From: Roseovarius sp.
GTDB lineage: Bacteria > Pseudomonadota > Alphaproteobacteria > Rhodobacterales > Rhodobacteraceae
Assembly (NCBI GenBank): GCA_023260815.1
Contig: JALQUE010000213.1
Coordinates: forward strand, 1-6,787
Length of the DNA: 6,787 nucleotides
Direction of reading: 5' to 3'
The notes under the pieces were generated by a model. The model did not search any database and was not told the origin of the DNA. It saw only the letters and a list, made by a program, of their open reading frames with translations. Positions 1 to 6,526 of the stretch are shown here, piece after piece. The translations under genes and the position numbers were made by a program. The number at the start of each line of letters is the position of its first letter. The first letter of the stretch is position 1.

Positions 1-251
1 GGCGTCATGATATTGCACAGGCCCGGCCCCGTAATCACGTAGGCGATCCCCGGCTTGCCACTGGCCCGGGCATAGCCATCCGCCATGAAACCGGCACCCT
101 GTTCGTGGCGCGCAAGGATATGCGTGATCCCCGCCTCTTCGATCCCGCGATACATCTCCTGATTATGAACGCCGGGAATGCCGAATATCGTCTCCACGCC
201 ACGGGATTTGAGCATGTGGCTGATCTGTGCGCCCAAGGGTCGGGTGGTCAT
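1..251 (-). CDS. Thiamine-pyrophosphate enzyme, N-terminal part (acetolactate synthase-like; 3' end outside window)
   Basis: The 83 visible residues are the start of the TPP-binding (PYR) domain of the acetolactate synthase/2-oxoacid decarboxylase superfamily. Seen: FGIPGVHNQEMYRGI (23-37), RHEQGAGFMADGYARASGKPG (around 49-68) with Glu50 at the position that activates the TPP aminopyrimidine in this family, and a TGPG turn at 74-77. The IPGVH and HEQGAGFMADGYAR wording fits the catabolic/decarboxylase-like branch (for example proteins annotated as 5-guanidino-2-oxopentanoate decarboxylase or generic TPP-binding protein) better than biosynthetic IlvB, but the substrate cannot be read from this part. 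The ATG at 251-249 shares its A with the trkH TGA stop (253-251), so translation is probably coupled to trkH. The remaining two thirds or more of a usual ~550-residue enzyme lie beyond position 1. Confidence 0.88.
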   Translation of the reverse strand, partial: MTTRPLGAQISHMLKSRGVETIFGIPGVHNQEMYRGIEEAGITHILARHEQGAGFMADGYARASGKPGIAYVITGPGLCNIMT

Positions 252-1699
252 CAGGTTCTCCAAAAGCTGAGGGTGAGCATCACATAAACGGCCATAAGTT
301 CCAGCCGTCCGATGAGCATGGCAAGTGTCAAAATCCATTTCGCCGTGTCGTTGAGGGGCGCGAAATTGCCCGCCGGTCCGATAATATCCCCCAATCCCGG
401 GCCAACATTGGCCAGCGCGGTGGCCGCCCCCGAGACCGAAGTGATGAAATCCAGCCCCGTCAGACCAAGCGCCACCGCCACCACGCCAAGCGTGACGATG
501 AAGAACACGAAGAACGTCATCACGGAATTGAGGATATCGTCACTGATCGACCGACCTTCGAAACGCGGGGTAAAAACGGCATGGGGCGAATGAATGCGCC
601 CCAGTTGCGCGCTCACCGACGCGAACAGGATCTGGTAGCGGAAAATCTTGATCGAACAGGCCGTCGATCCCGCGCATCCCCCGATCAGTCCGATGAAAAA
701 GAACAGCGCAATCAGGAATGGGCCCCATAACATGTAATTGACACTGGCATATCCGGTGCCGCTCATGATCGAGGTGATGTTGAACGCCGCCTCGCGCAGC
801 GCCTGTTCGGGATGATGCGGAAAGATCGTCAGCAGGACGCCAGCGGTCACACAGGCAAGCAGCGCAATTGTCAACAGAAACGCCCGCACCTGGCTGTCAC
901 GAAACAGCGCCCGATGGTTCCCGTTCAACAGCTGCACATACCGCACGAACGGCAATGCGGCGAGGATCATGAAAACGGTCGCCACCCATTCGGCACTGCC
1001 CGAAAACGTGCCGAAAGAAGCGTCGTAATTCGAAAATCCCCCCGTAGACACCGTGGTCATCGCGTGAACCGTCGCATCGAACGGGCCCATTCCGGTCGCG
1101 ATGTAGGCCAGCGTGCAAGCCAGCGTGATCGAGACATAGATCGTCGAGATGCTGGAGGCGATCTGGGTGGCCCGCGGCAGGATCTTGCCCATGGTGTCGA
1201 ACGCTTCGGAGCGGAAGATCTGCATGCCGCCCACGCGCAGTTCCGGCAGGAATACCATGGCGACCACGATGATCCCGATCCCGCCCATCCATTGCAGAAT
1301 GCCACGCCAGAGCAACAAACCCTTTGGCAAATCGTCCAAGCCCGACAGCACCGTAGAGCCCGTGGTCGTCAGGCCCGACATCGCTTCGAAAATGGCATCG
1401 ACGGCCCGCGCATCGGTTTCGCCCAACATGAAGGGCAGTGCTCCGAAAAGGGGCAGGATGAACCAGACACCCGTGGTCAGCAGAAAGGTTTCCTGAACCG
1501 TCAGACTATCGCGCACCCCGTTACGGCAGGCCAGCGAGACGAGACCGCCCACAAGCGTCGTGAGGATCGCGCTTTCGGCGAAAACAGGCCAATGCCCGCG
1601 CCCTTCGGCGATGTCGACCACAAGTGGAAACACCATGGCCACACCAAGGGCCATGACCACCAGTCCAATGACATATCCGACAGGCCGCACATCCAACAT
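251..1699 (-). CDS. trkH: TrkH family potassium uptake protein
   Basis: Inner-membrane, ion-conducting subunit of a Trk K+ uptake system, which normally works with a cytoplasmic TrkA-type NAD-binding regulator (none is present here). From the ATG at 1699 the protein has 482 residues, the usual TrkH length. All four selectivity-filter loops are visible: TTTGST (111-116), TTVSTGGFS (215-223), SIMSGTGYAS (310-319) and ANVGPGLG (430-437). The GGCAGSTACS stretch (340-349) matches the intramembrane gating loop, although the last two positions are AC where Gly is common. The C-terminus LIGRLELMAVYVMLTLSFWR is typical. A GTG three codons upstream (1708) is also open and has GAGG 11 nt before it; I prefer the ATG because MLDVRPVGYVIG looks like the N-terminus of close homologues. 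Both candidates lie in an 11-bp inverted repeat. The gene overlaps the next start by one base. Confidence 0.95.
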   Translation of the reverse strand: MLDVRPVGYVIGLVVMALGVAMVFPLVVDIAEGRGHWPVFAESAILTTLVGGLVSLACRNGVRDSLTVQETFLLTTGVWFILPLFGALPFMLGETDARAVDAIFEAMSGLTTTGSTVLSGLDDLPKGLLLWRGILQWMGGIGIIVVAMVFLPELRVGGMQIFRSEAFDTMGKILPRATQIASSISTIYVSITLACTLAYIATGMGPFDATVHAMTTVSTGGFSNYDASFGTFSGSAEWVATVFMILAALPFVRYVQLLNGNHRALFRDSQVRAFLLTIALLACVTAGVLLTIFPHHPEQALREAAFNITSIMSGTGYASVNYMLWGPFLIALFFFIGLIGGCAGSTACSIKIFRYQILFASVSAQLGRIHSPHAVFTPRFEGRSISDDILNSVMTFFVFFIVTLGVVAVALGLTGLDFITSVSGAATALANVGPGLGDIIGPAGNFAPLNDTAKWILTLAMLIGRLELMAVYVMLTLSFWRT

Positions 1700-1727
1700 G
1701 AGGCGCACAGTTGGCCGCGCCTCATGT
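1696..1727 (-). promoter_or_regulatory. Perfect 11-bp inverted repeat over the trkH start
   Basis: On the minus strand ACATGAGGCGC (1727-1717) and GCGCCTCATGT (1706-1696) are exactly complementary, separated by 10 nt. If transcribed, the hairpin pairs the only Shine-Dalgarno-like GAGG (1723-1720) with CCTC next to the ATG at 1699-1697, hiding the initiation site. No T-run follows, so it is not an intrinsic terminator. A TTGACA lies just upstream (1736-1731) but has no good -10 at 16-18 nt. If that were the promoter, the repeat would be a DNA operator rather than an RNA hairpin. The symmetry is seen directly; function is inferred. Confidence 0.5.
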
Positions 1728-1797
1728 GACTGTCAAGCGCGATCAAAGGCCCGCCCCCGCCCGAAACGAAATGCCGGGCAAGGGACGCGTGACAGTC

Positions 1798-2025
1798 TTA
1801 TCGATAAAACAGATCGCGGTAGACGTGTTGCACGATATCGTCCCGACGCAGGCCCATCAGGGACAGTTCCTCGTCGGTCTTCGCCTCGAGCACTTCGATC
1901 TGGTCGCGGCGCGACGCTCTGTGCGCATGGGCCTCGAAGCCCACGGCAAGTGCGGCGCCAACGCTTTTGAGCCAGTCGCGCAGTCGCGCGGGCGTTGCGG
2001 AAATGTTGGTTGTGAATACGGCCAT
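1798..2025 (-). CDS. DUF1127 (YjiS-like) small protein
   Basis: A 75-residue protein with a basic N-terminal part (RLRDWLK 14-20) and a C-terminal block, IEVLEAKTDEELSLMGLRRDDI (43-64), that matches the DUF1127 pattern of a short helix followed by LxxxTDxELxxxGLxRxDI. It ends in IVQHVYRDLFYR, a tail I associate with Rhodobacterales members. DUF1127 proteins are short, Arg-rich and in several alphaproteobacteria are linked to stress, RNA turnover and phosphate or carbon responses; one in Rhodobacter sphaeroides (CcaF1) binds RNA. Whether this copy binds RNA is inference. The start at 2025 is supported by GAGG (2036-2033) seven bases upstream; that site lies in an 8-bp inverted repeat. It stands alone between the Ala/Pro-rich gene and trkH, with 98 nt to the trkH ATG. 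Confidence 0.8.
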   Translation of the reverse strand: MAVFTTNISATPARLRDWLKSVGAALAVGFEAHAHRASRRDQIEVLEAKTDEELSLMGLRRDDIVQHVYRDLFYR

Positions 2026-2027
2026 TT

Positions 2028-2058
2028 GGAAACCTCGCTCGGTTGCTTTCAGGTTTCC
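2028..2058 (-). promoter_or_regulatory. 8-bp inverted repeat enclosing the DUF1127 ribosome binding site
   Basis: Minus strand GGAAACCT (2058-2051) pairs perfectly with AGGTTTCC (2035-2028) across a 15-nt loop. The second arm holds most of the GAGG Shine-Dalgarno and ends two bases before the ATG at 2025, so the folded RNA would occlude translation. A second purine-rich GGGAGG lies at the foot of the first arm but has no start codon in reach. No poly-T follows. The pairing is seen directly; a regulatory role is inferred. Confidence 0.45.
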
Positions 2059-2137
2059 TCCCTGTTTGCCAAGCTAGGTCAGCACTATTGACTTTACCAA
2101 CATCAATTTCTCAACCCCGCCTTGCGCCGGGTGCAAC

Positions 2138-2629
2138 TCACCCTTGTTTGGCATCGCGTCCTGTCACGGCCACGCTGCGCGGCGCGGGCATGGCGGGCGG
2201 TAAGGACGGTGCGCGCGGGCGTTTCGCGGCGCTGGTGTCTGTCTGCGCAGGTGTCGCTTTTTGCGCAGGCGATGCCGGCGTCATTTGAACAATCTGGCCA
2301 CTTGGCGCCGGCGTTTCGGTTGCGGCGGGAACCGGCTTTGCCGCGACAGGCGCAGGCGACGCACAATCGACCGAGTTGATCGCGGCCTTGGCCTCGATCA
2401 CGGGCTTGGCGGATGTCGCAGGCGTCTTGTGGTTTGCCGTGCTCTTTTTCGGGATCTCGGCCTTGGCGACCGGCGGGCTGTATTTCACACGCATCCCGGC
2501 GACAAACGGATTGGCAAGCACCGTTGCGCGCCCGAATTCCTGCGCCACACGCAGGTTTTTTTCCAGCATATAGCCGGCCAGCCGGAACCCGGCAGCTGAA
2601 AGCATGAGTGGAGTGGTCATTGGTGTCAT
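2138..2629 (-). CDS. Ala/Pro/Lys-rich protein of unknown function
   Basis: I do not recognise this 163-residue protein. Residues 1-45 (MTTPLMLSAAGFRLAGYMLE, then KNLRVAQEFGRATVLANP) could form an amphipathic helix; a vague resemblance to phasin-type helices is not enough to name it. Residues 50-163 are low-complexity and probably disordered, dominated by Ala, Pro, Lys and Thr with repeated AKP, TPA and PAP patterns, a lone Cys at 89 and a basic patch AAKRPRAP (134-141). No signal peptide or convincing membrane segment is seen. The frame is supported by strong G/C third positions throughout. The ATG at 2629 is chosen because AGGGG lies nine bases upstream; ATGs at 2668, 2638 and 2620 are also in frame. 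It is separated from folE2 by a terminator, so it is its own unit, and 112 nt separate its stop from the DUF1127 start. Confidence 0.7.
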   Translation of the reverse strand: MTPMTTPLMLSAAGFRLAGYMLEKNLRVAQEFGRATVLANPFVAGMRVKYSPPVAKAEIPKKSTANHKTPATSAKPVIEAKAAINSVDCASPAPVAAKPVPAATETPAPSGQIVQMTPASPAQKATPAQTDTSAAKRPRAPSLPPAMPAPRSVAVTGRDAKQG

Positions 2630-2768
2630 GGATCGCATCCCCTGGATTTTCCTGGCTGAAAGAGTCATGGCCTAAATGTGTGACATAACGATAAAGCACA
2701 TCGCCCGGACTGTAGACGGCAACGCCGGTCACGGGACCGCGTTCCTCTCCTCTTGCGTGTAAAACACT
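2630..2768. other. Short intergenic stretch between the folE2 terminator and the Ala/Pro-rich gene
   Basis: About 140 bases that should hold the minus-strand promoter and leader of the Ala/Pro-rich gene. It is locally A/T-richer near 2670-2700, but I cannot define a credible -35/-10 pair. An in-frame extension of the downstream gene to an ATG at 2668 is possible but has a poor ribosome binding site. No RNA gene or repeat is seen. Confidence 0.4.
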
Positions 2769-2805
2769 CAAAAGAAAACGCGGCGCCCAAGAATAGGGCA
2801 CCGCG
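2769..2805 (-). terminator. Rho-independent terminator of folE2
   Basis: On the minus strand, 24 bases after the folE2 stop, CGCGGTGCCC (2805-2796) pairs with GGGCGCCGCG (2788-2779) across a 7-nt loop TATTCTT. The stem has ten pairs, one of them G-U, and is followed directly by TTTTCTTTT (2778-2770). This is a classic intrinsic terminator that separates folE2 from the gene downstream. Confidence 0.93.
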
Positions 2806-2829
2806 CAAATTGAAAATCGGTCTGTCGCT

Positions 2830-3930
<1,101 letters not shown>

Positions 3931-3959
3931 TTCCGGCCCCCGATATTCAGCGCCCAGTG

Positions 3960-3989
3960 TATCTAAACACGACCGCTAAGGATTTCCAA
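3960..3989 (-). promoter_or_regulatory. Possible folE2 promoter
   Basis: In the 95-nt gap after metZ, the minus strand has TTGGAA (3989-3984), an 18-nt spacer and TAGATA (3965-3960), a partial fit to sigma70 elements (4/6 and 3/6). It would start transcription about 25 bases before the folE2 ATG. The gap is also the most A/T-rich part of the metZ-folE2 junction. No T-run terminator is visible after metZ, so read-through into folE2 is also possible. Confidence 0.25.
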
Positions 3990-4025
3990 TTTCGAAAGGA
4001 ATTACGTCGGAAGCGACAAGCCGGA

Positions 4026-5219
4026 TCATTGTTTTTCGCCCGCAATGTGCAAAGCCCGAGAGATATCTTCGATCAGGTCGCCCGCATCTTCGATTCCCAC
4101 CGACAGACGCACCAGCCCCGGCGTGATGCCCAGAAGGGATTTCTGATCTGCCGGAAGGCGCTGATGCGTGGTTGTCGCGGGGTGCGTGGCGATGGATTTC
4201 GCATCGCCCAGATTGTTCGAGATCACCACGATCTGCAGCGCATTCAGAAACCGGAACGCCGCCGCCTGCCCGCCTGCCAGGTCGAGCGCCACCACCGTGC
4301 CGCCCTTGCCCATCTGCCGCACGACCAGATCGTTCTGCGGATGGCTGGCATGGCCCGGATAGATCACCTGCGCCAGTTCCGCCCGGTCTTGCAGGGCATC
4401 GGCAATGGCCAACGCCGTCTCGGCCTGCGCATTGACCCGCAGGCTGATCGTTTCCAATCCCTTCAGCATCACCCAGGCGTTGAACGGCGACATCGACCCG
4501 CCGGTATGCTTCATGTACGGCTCCACCGTGCCGCGAATGAAATCGCGCGTGCCAAGGATCACGCCGCCAAGCGCGCGGCCCTGCCCGTCGATATGTTTGG
4601 TGGCCGAATAGATCACCACATCGGCGCCCTGTTCAAGCGCGCGGGAAAAGACCGGGGTGGCAAAGACGTTGTCGACGATCACCGTGGCACCGACCGCATG
4701 GGCGATCTCTGCCACAGCCGCGATATCCACCACCTCGAGCGTTGGGTTGGCGATGCTTTCGAAGAACACCGCGCGGGTGTCGCTGCGCACCGCTGCGCGC
4801 CACGCATCAAGGTCGGTCCCGTCCACGAAGGTCACCTCGACGCCAAAGCGCGTCAGAACTTCGTCCAGCACATACAGGCAGGATCCGAACAGCGCGCGCG
4901 CGGCCACAACATGATCCCCCGCCCTCAGCATCGCGGTCAGCGCGCCACTTACCGCCGCCATGCCGCTGGCCGTGGCAAAGGCATCCTCGGCGCCTTCCAG
5001 CCCGGCGATCCGGTCTTCGAACATTGCGACGGTCGGATTGCCATAGCGGCCATAGATGAATTCATCCGGTCCCGCCTGAAGAAACCGGGCCTCGGCAGCC
5101 TCGGCCGTGTCATACACGAACCCCTGCGTCAGAAAGATCGCCTCGCTGACTTCGCCATACTGGCTGCGGCGCGTTCCGCCATGCACCAGTTTCGTCCGCA
5201 TGTTCCAATCGTCGCTCAT
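4026..5219 (-). CDS. metZ: O-succinylhomoserine sulfhydrylase (Cys/Met metabolism PLP enzyme)
   Basis: PLP enzyme that makes homocysteine directly from O-succinylhomoserine and sulfide, the step before methionine synthase. The 397 residues show the Cys/Met metabolism fold: YGRYGNPT (56-63), SGMAA (85-89) of the PLP phosphate site, the cofactor-ring Asp183 in VDNVFATP, the Schiff-base Lys208 in YSATKHIDGQGR, and NNLGDAKSIATHPATTTH (335-352). TQGFVYDTAEAAEARF near the N-terminus is typical of MetZ rather than MetB or MetC; assignment to MetY (acetylhomoserine) is less likely but cannot be excluded by eye. The ATG at 5219 is chosen over an upstream in-frame start at 5246 because GGAGG sits six bases before it and the longer version would run into the leader hairpin. 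A SAM-II riboswitch and terminator precede it, which independently supports the methionine role. Confidence 0.93.
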   Translation of the reverse strand: MSDDWNMRTKLVHGGTRRSQYGEVSEAIFLTQGFVYDTAEAAEARFLQAGPDEFIYGRYGNPTVAMFEDRIAGLEGAEDAFATASGMAAVSGALTAMLRAGDHVVAARALFGSCLYVLDEVLTRFGVEVTFVDGTDLDAWRAAVRSDTRAVFFESIANPTLEVVDIAAVAEIAHAVGATVIVDNVFATPVFSRALEQGADVVIYSATKHIDGQGRALGGVILGTRDFIRGTVEPYMKHTGGSMSPFNAWVMLKGLETISLRVNAQAETALAIADALQDRAELAQVIYPGHASHPQNDLVVRQMGKGGTVVALDLAGGQAAAFRFLNALQIVVISNNLGDAKSIATHPATTTHQRLPADQKSLLGITPGLVRLSVGIEDAGDLIEDISRALHIAGEKQ

Positions 5220-5225
5220 CTTCGT

Positions 5226-5244
5226 CCTCCAGGGCCATCGGCCC
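5226..5244 (-). promoter_or_regulatory. metZ ribosome binding site and adjacent small hairpin
   Basis: GGAGG (5230-5226) lies six bases before the metZ ATG and decides the start. Just upstream, GGGCC (5244-5240) and GGCCC (5236-5232) form a 5-bp stem with a 3-nt loop between the terminator T-run and the Shine-Dalgarno. It may keep the ribosome site exposed or simply be leader structure. Confidence 0.55.
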
Positions 5245-5248
5245 AAAC

Positions 5249-5282
5249 AAAAAAACCCCCGTCGCGGTCAAGCGAAAGGGGG
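5249..5282 (-). terminator. Riboswitch-controlled intrinsic terminator in the metZ leader
   Basis: The minus strand reads CCCCC (5282-5278), TCGC, a loop containing TTGACC, GCGA, then GGGGG (5260-5256) and seven Ts (5255-5249). The stem is five G-C pairs, a small internal loop and four more pairs. It stands before, not after, metZ and follows the SAM-II aptamer by 14 bases, so it is best read as the expression platform that stops transcription when SAM is abundant. Confidence 0.85.
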
Positions 5283-5296
5283 CTCCTTCATCCTGA

Positions 5297-5352
5297 CCTC
5301 TTTAGCGGAGTTGTTTTACGTGGCCCGCAATCCGGTAACAAATCGCCACAAC
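5297..5352 (-). ncRNA. SAM-II riboswitch aptamer
   Basis: Cis-acting RNA that binds S-adenosylmethionine and lowers expression of metZ downstream. The minus strand carries the conserved parts of the SAM-II (metA motif) pseudoknot in order: P1 5' strand GTGGC (5349-5345), then GATTTG (5344-5339), ACCGGATTGC (5336-5327), P1 3' strand GCCAC, the A-rich GTAAAACAAC connector, and the 3' GCTAAAGAGG (5306-5297). GCTAAA near the 3' end and GATTTG after P1 are the strongest identity marks. The CC at 5335-5334 and terminal GG at 5298-5297 are placed to pair in P2, by analogy with the solved SAM-II fold. SAM-II is known mainly from Alphaproteobacteria before met genes. The call rests on recalled consensus, not a covariance-model search. 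Confidence 0.87.
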
Positions 5353-5355
5353 GTC

Positions 5356-5384
5356 GCTTTAGACCCGGTCGTGTGATCCGTCAA
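5356..5384 (-). promoter_or_regulatory. Probable metZ promoter
   Basis: TTGACG (5384-5379), a 17-nt spacer and TAAAGC (5361-5356) on the minus strand. The -35 is 5/6 consensus and the -10 only 3/6. The expected start, about 5350-5348, falls at the first base of the SAM-II P1 stem, which is where a compact SAM-II leader should begin; this positional fit is the main support. Confidence 0.5.
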
Positions 5385-5425
5385 CACCGTCATGCGGCTT
5401 TCGCAAGGGCGTCAAAAACCTTTGT

Positions 5426-5700
5426 ATGTCTACGGCAACAAGAAGCCACAACATGTAGCGGTGGTTCAGCGGCATTCCCTTTCTGCACATCAACCCCGTC
5501 CCGGTCATCATCATGACCCATGGCGACAAGTTTATCCCCGGTCACCGGAGCTGCTGCCCGCACGCGCAATCCTGTTGTGCGGCGCCGAGGTGTTCAACAT
5601 CACCAGCCGCGAAAACGACCTGTTCGATTTCCTGCTGGAACGGCTGATCGCACCTCCCGTTGCCGGCGACAGGTGCATCGGCCAGGGGCTGCCCTACCAG
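5426..5700 (+). pseudogene. Remnant of an alpha/beta-hydrolase-like gene with internal deletion and frameshift
   Basis: Two fragments of one recognisable protein occur in different plus-strand frames. The first, from the TGG at 5462, reads WFSGIPFLHINPVPVIIM then THGDKFIPGH, where HG after a beta strand is the oxyanion-hole motif of alpha/beta hydrolases; a TAG stop (5456-5458) sits in frame only two codons before it. From about 5545 the next frame reads ELLPARAILLCGAEVFNITS then RENDLFDFLLERLIAP, a C-terminal block I recall from intact Rhodobacterales hydrolases. Between the two, an intact protein would carry roughly a hundred residues including the nucleophile Ser; these are missing. After about 5700 no homology is recognised up to the convergent neighbour at 5823. 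An ORF of 160 codons from 5392 spans only the second fragment and overlaps the neighbour, so it is not an intact gene. Family identity is from memory. Confidence 0.55.
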
Positions 5701-5822
5701 TCGCGCAGCCCTTCCGGTGCAAACCGATCACAGGTGGTCACGGCTCTGGTCTTGGCCCCGTTTTTCAAAGTGCGCGGGCTTGAAACGCCACCGCTGCCGA
5801 TGCGTTCCGGGCCATTGGGGGA

Positions 5823-6440
5823 TCAGGCCAGGTCATCCTCGGGCGGGATCACCATAAGGACCATGAACCAGTAAACCGCGTGCAGACCGATCAGCAAAAC
5901 GGGCATCATCGTGATCCAGACACCCAAAGTTTCCGCCGCGATCAGAACCTCGTTCACCGCGATGACCACGGCAGCCGCGATGGCGTTGATACGCAACAGG
6001 CTGACCCGTTCGACATGCACCCCTTCGGCACTGACAATGGGCACCACACGATCCAGCATGTCCCGTTCGCGCCGAATGCCGATCACCATGACCCCCAGAA
6101 AGACCACAACCAGCCCTGTCAGAACTCGTTGCGTCAGAAGCGGATCGTTCATCCAAAGCTGCAACGCGGCCAAACCAAGAATGACGCAGACCGGCCATCT
6201 CAACATGCGCGGCTTGCCTTGATCCACATTGCTCAGCATCGCCGCCGCCTGCGGCAGATTGCGCCAGATCGCATAGGCCTCGGCAACCACGACGGCCAGT
6301 ACGAAAGCCCTGTGCGGCTCAACCTCCAGATGGGTCAGACCGACCCACAACACCAGCATGATCAGCACCGGCAACAGCGTGCGCGGACGGATCGGCGGAA
6401 TTGAATTCGCGGCAAGCCAAAGACGTCGGGGCAGGTTCAT
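5823..6440 (-). CDS. Multi-pass membrane protein of unknown function
   Basis: I do not recognise this 205-residue protein. Hydrophobic segments are visible at about 21-38, 45-59, 82-97, 104-121, 150-168 and 172-198, giving probably six membrane spans. Arg/Lys-rich stretches (RRLW near the N-terminus, IRRERDMLDR at 122-131) suggest cytoplasmic loops, and the C-terminus is acidic (PPEDDLA). No catalytic motif stands out; Asn163 and Glu164 plus Glu170 are charged or polar residues within or next to a hydrophobic stretch. Starts at 6446 (MLMNLP) and 6440 (MNLP) are nearly equivalent; GGGG eight bases before 6440 slightly favours it. A longer reading from 6509 or 6632 is open but adds a non-hydrophobic tail and has poor ribosome sites. 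It lies 86 nt downstream of ispZ on the same strand and may be co-transcribed with it. Confidence 0.75.
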   Translation of the reverse strand: MNLPRRLWLAANSIPPIRPRTLLPVLIMLVLWVGLTHLEVEPHRAFVLAVVVAEAYAIWRNLPQAAAMLSNVDQGKPRMLRWPVCVILGLAALQLWMNDPLLTQRVLTGLVVVFLGVMVIGIRRERDMLDRVVPIVSAEGVHVERVSLLRINAIAAAVVIAVNEVLIAAETLGVWITMMPVLLIGLHAVYWFMVLMVIPPEDDLA

Positions 6441-6526
6441 CAACATGGCCCCGGACCTAGCCGCGAAATCAGGCCAAATCCGGGCGTTGCCTTGCACTTT
6501 CAAAGACATCCCCGGCACAGCGCCGG

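Noticed and set aside
812..1729. 305-codon open frame on the plus strand
   Set aside because: Antisense to trkH; extremely Arg/His/Gln-rich composition and no domain, while trkH has all four filter loops.
1708..1736. TTGACA as the -35 of a trkH promoter
   Set aside because: The hexamer is perfect, but the bases 16-18 nt downstream (CAACTG/AACTGT) do not resemble a -10, so I did not list a promoter.
3931..4025. Folate riboswitch or Zur box before folE2
   Set aside because: The leader is under 100 bases, with no pseudoknot-like conserved blocks and no palindrome of the Zur type.
5392..5874. Intact 160-codon plus-strand gene
   Set aside because: Only the middle matches anything recognisable, the start half is out-of-frame noise, and the end overlaps the convergent membrane-protein gene. 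A pseudogene fits better.
6511..6526. Terminator after ispZ
   Set aside because: CCGGC/GCCGG can form a 5-bp stem just after the stop, but no T-run follows it, and a same-strand gene lies 86 nt on.
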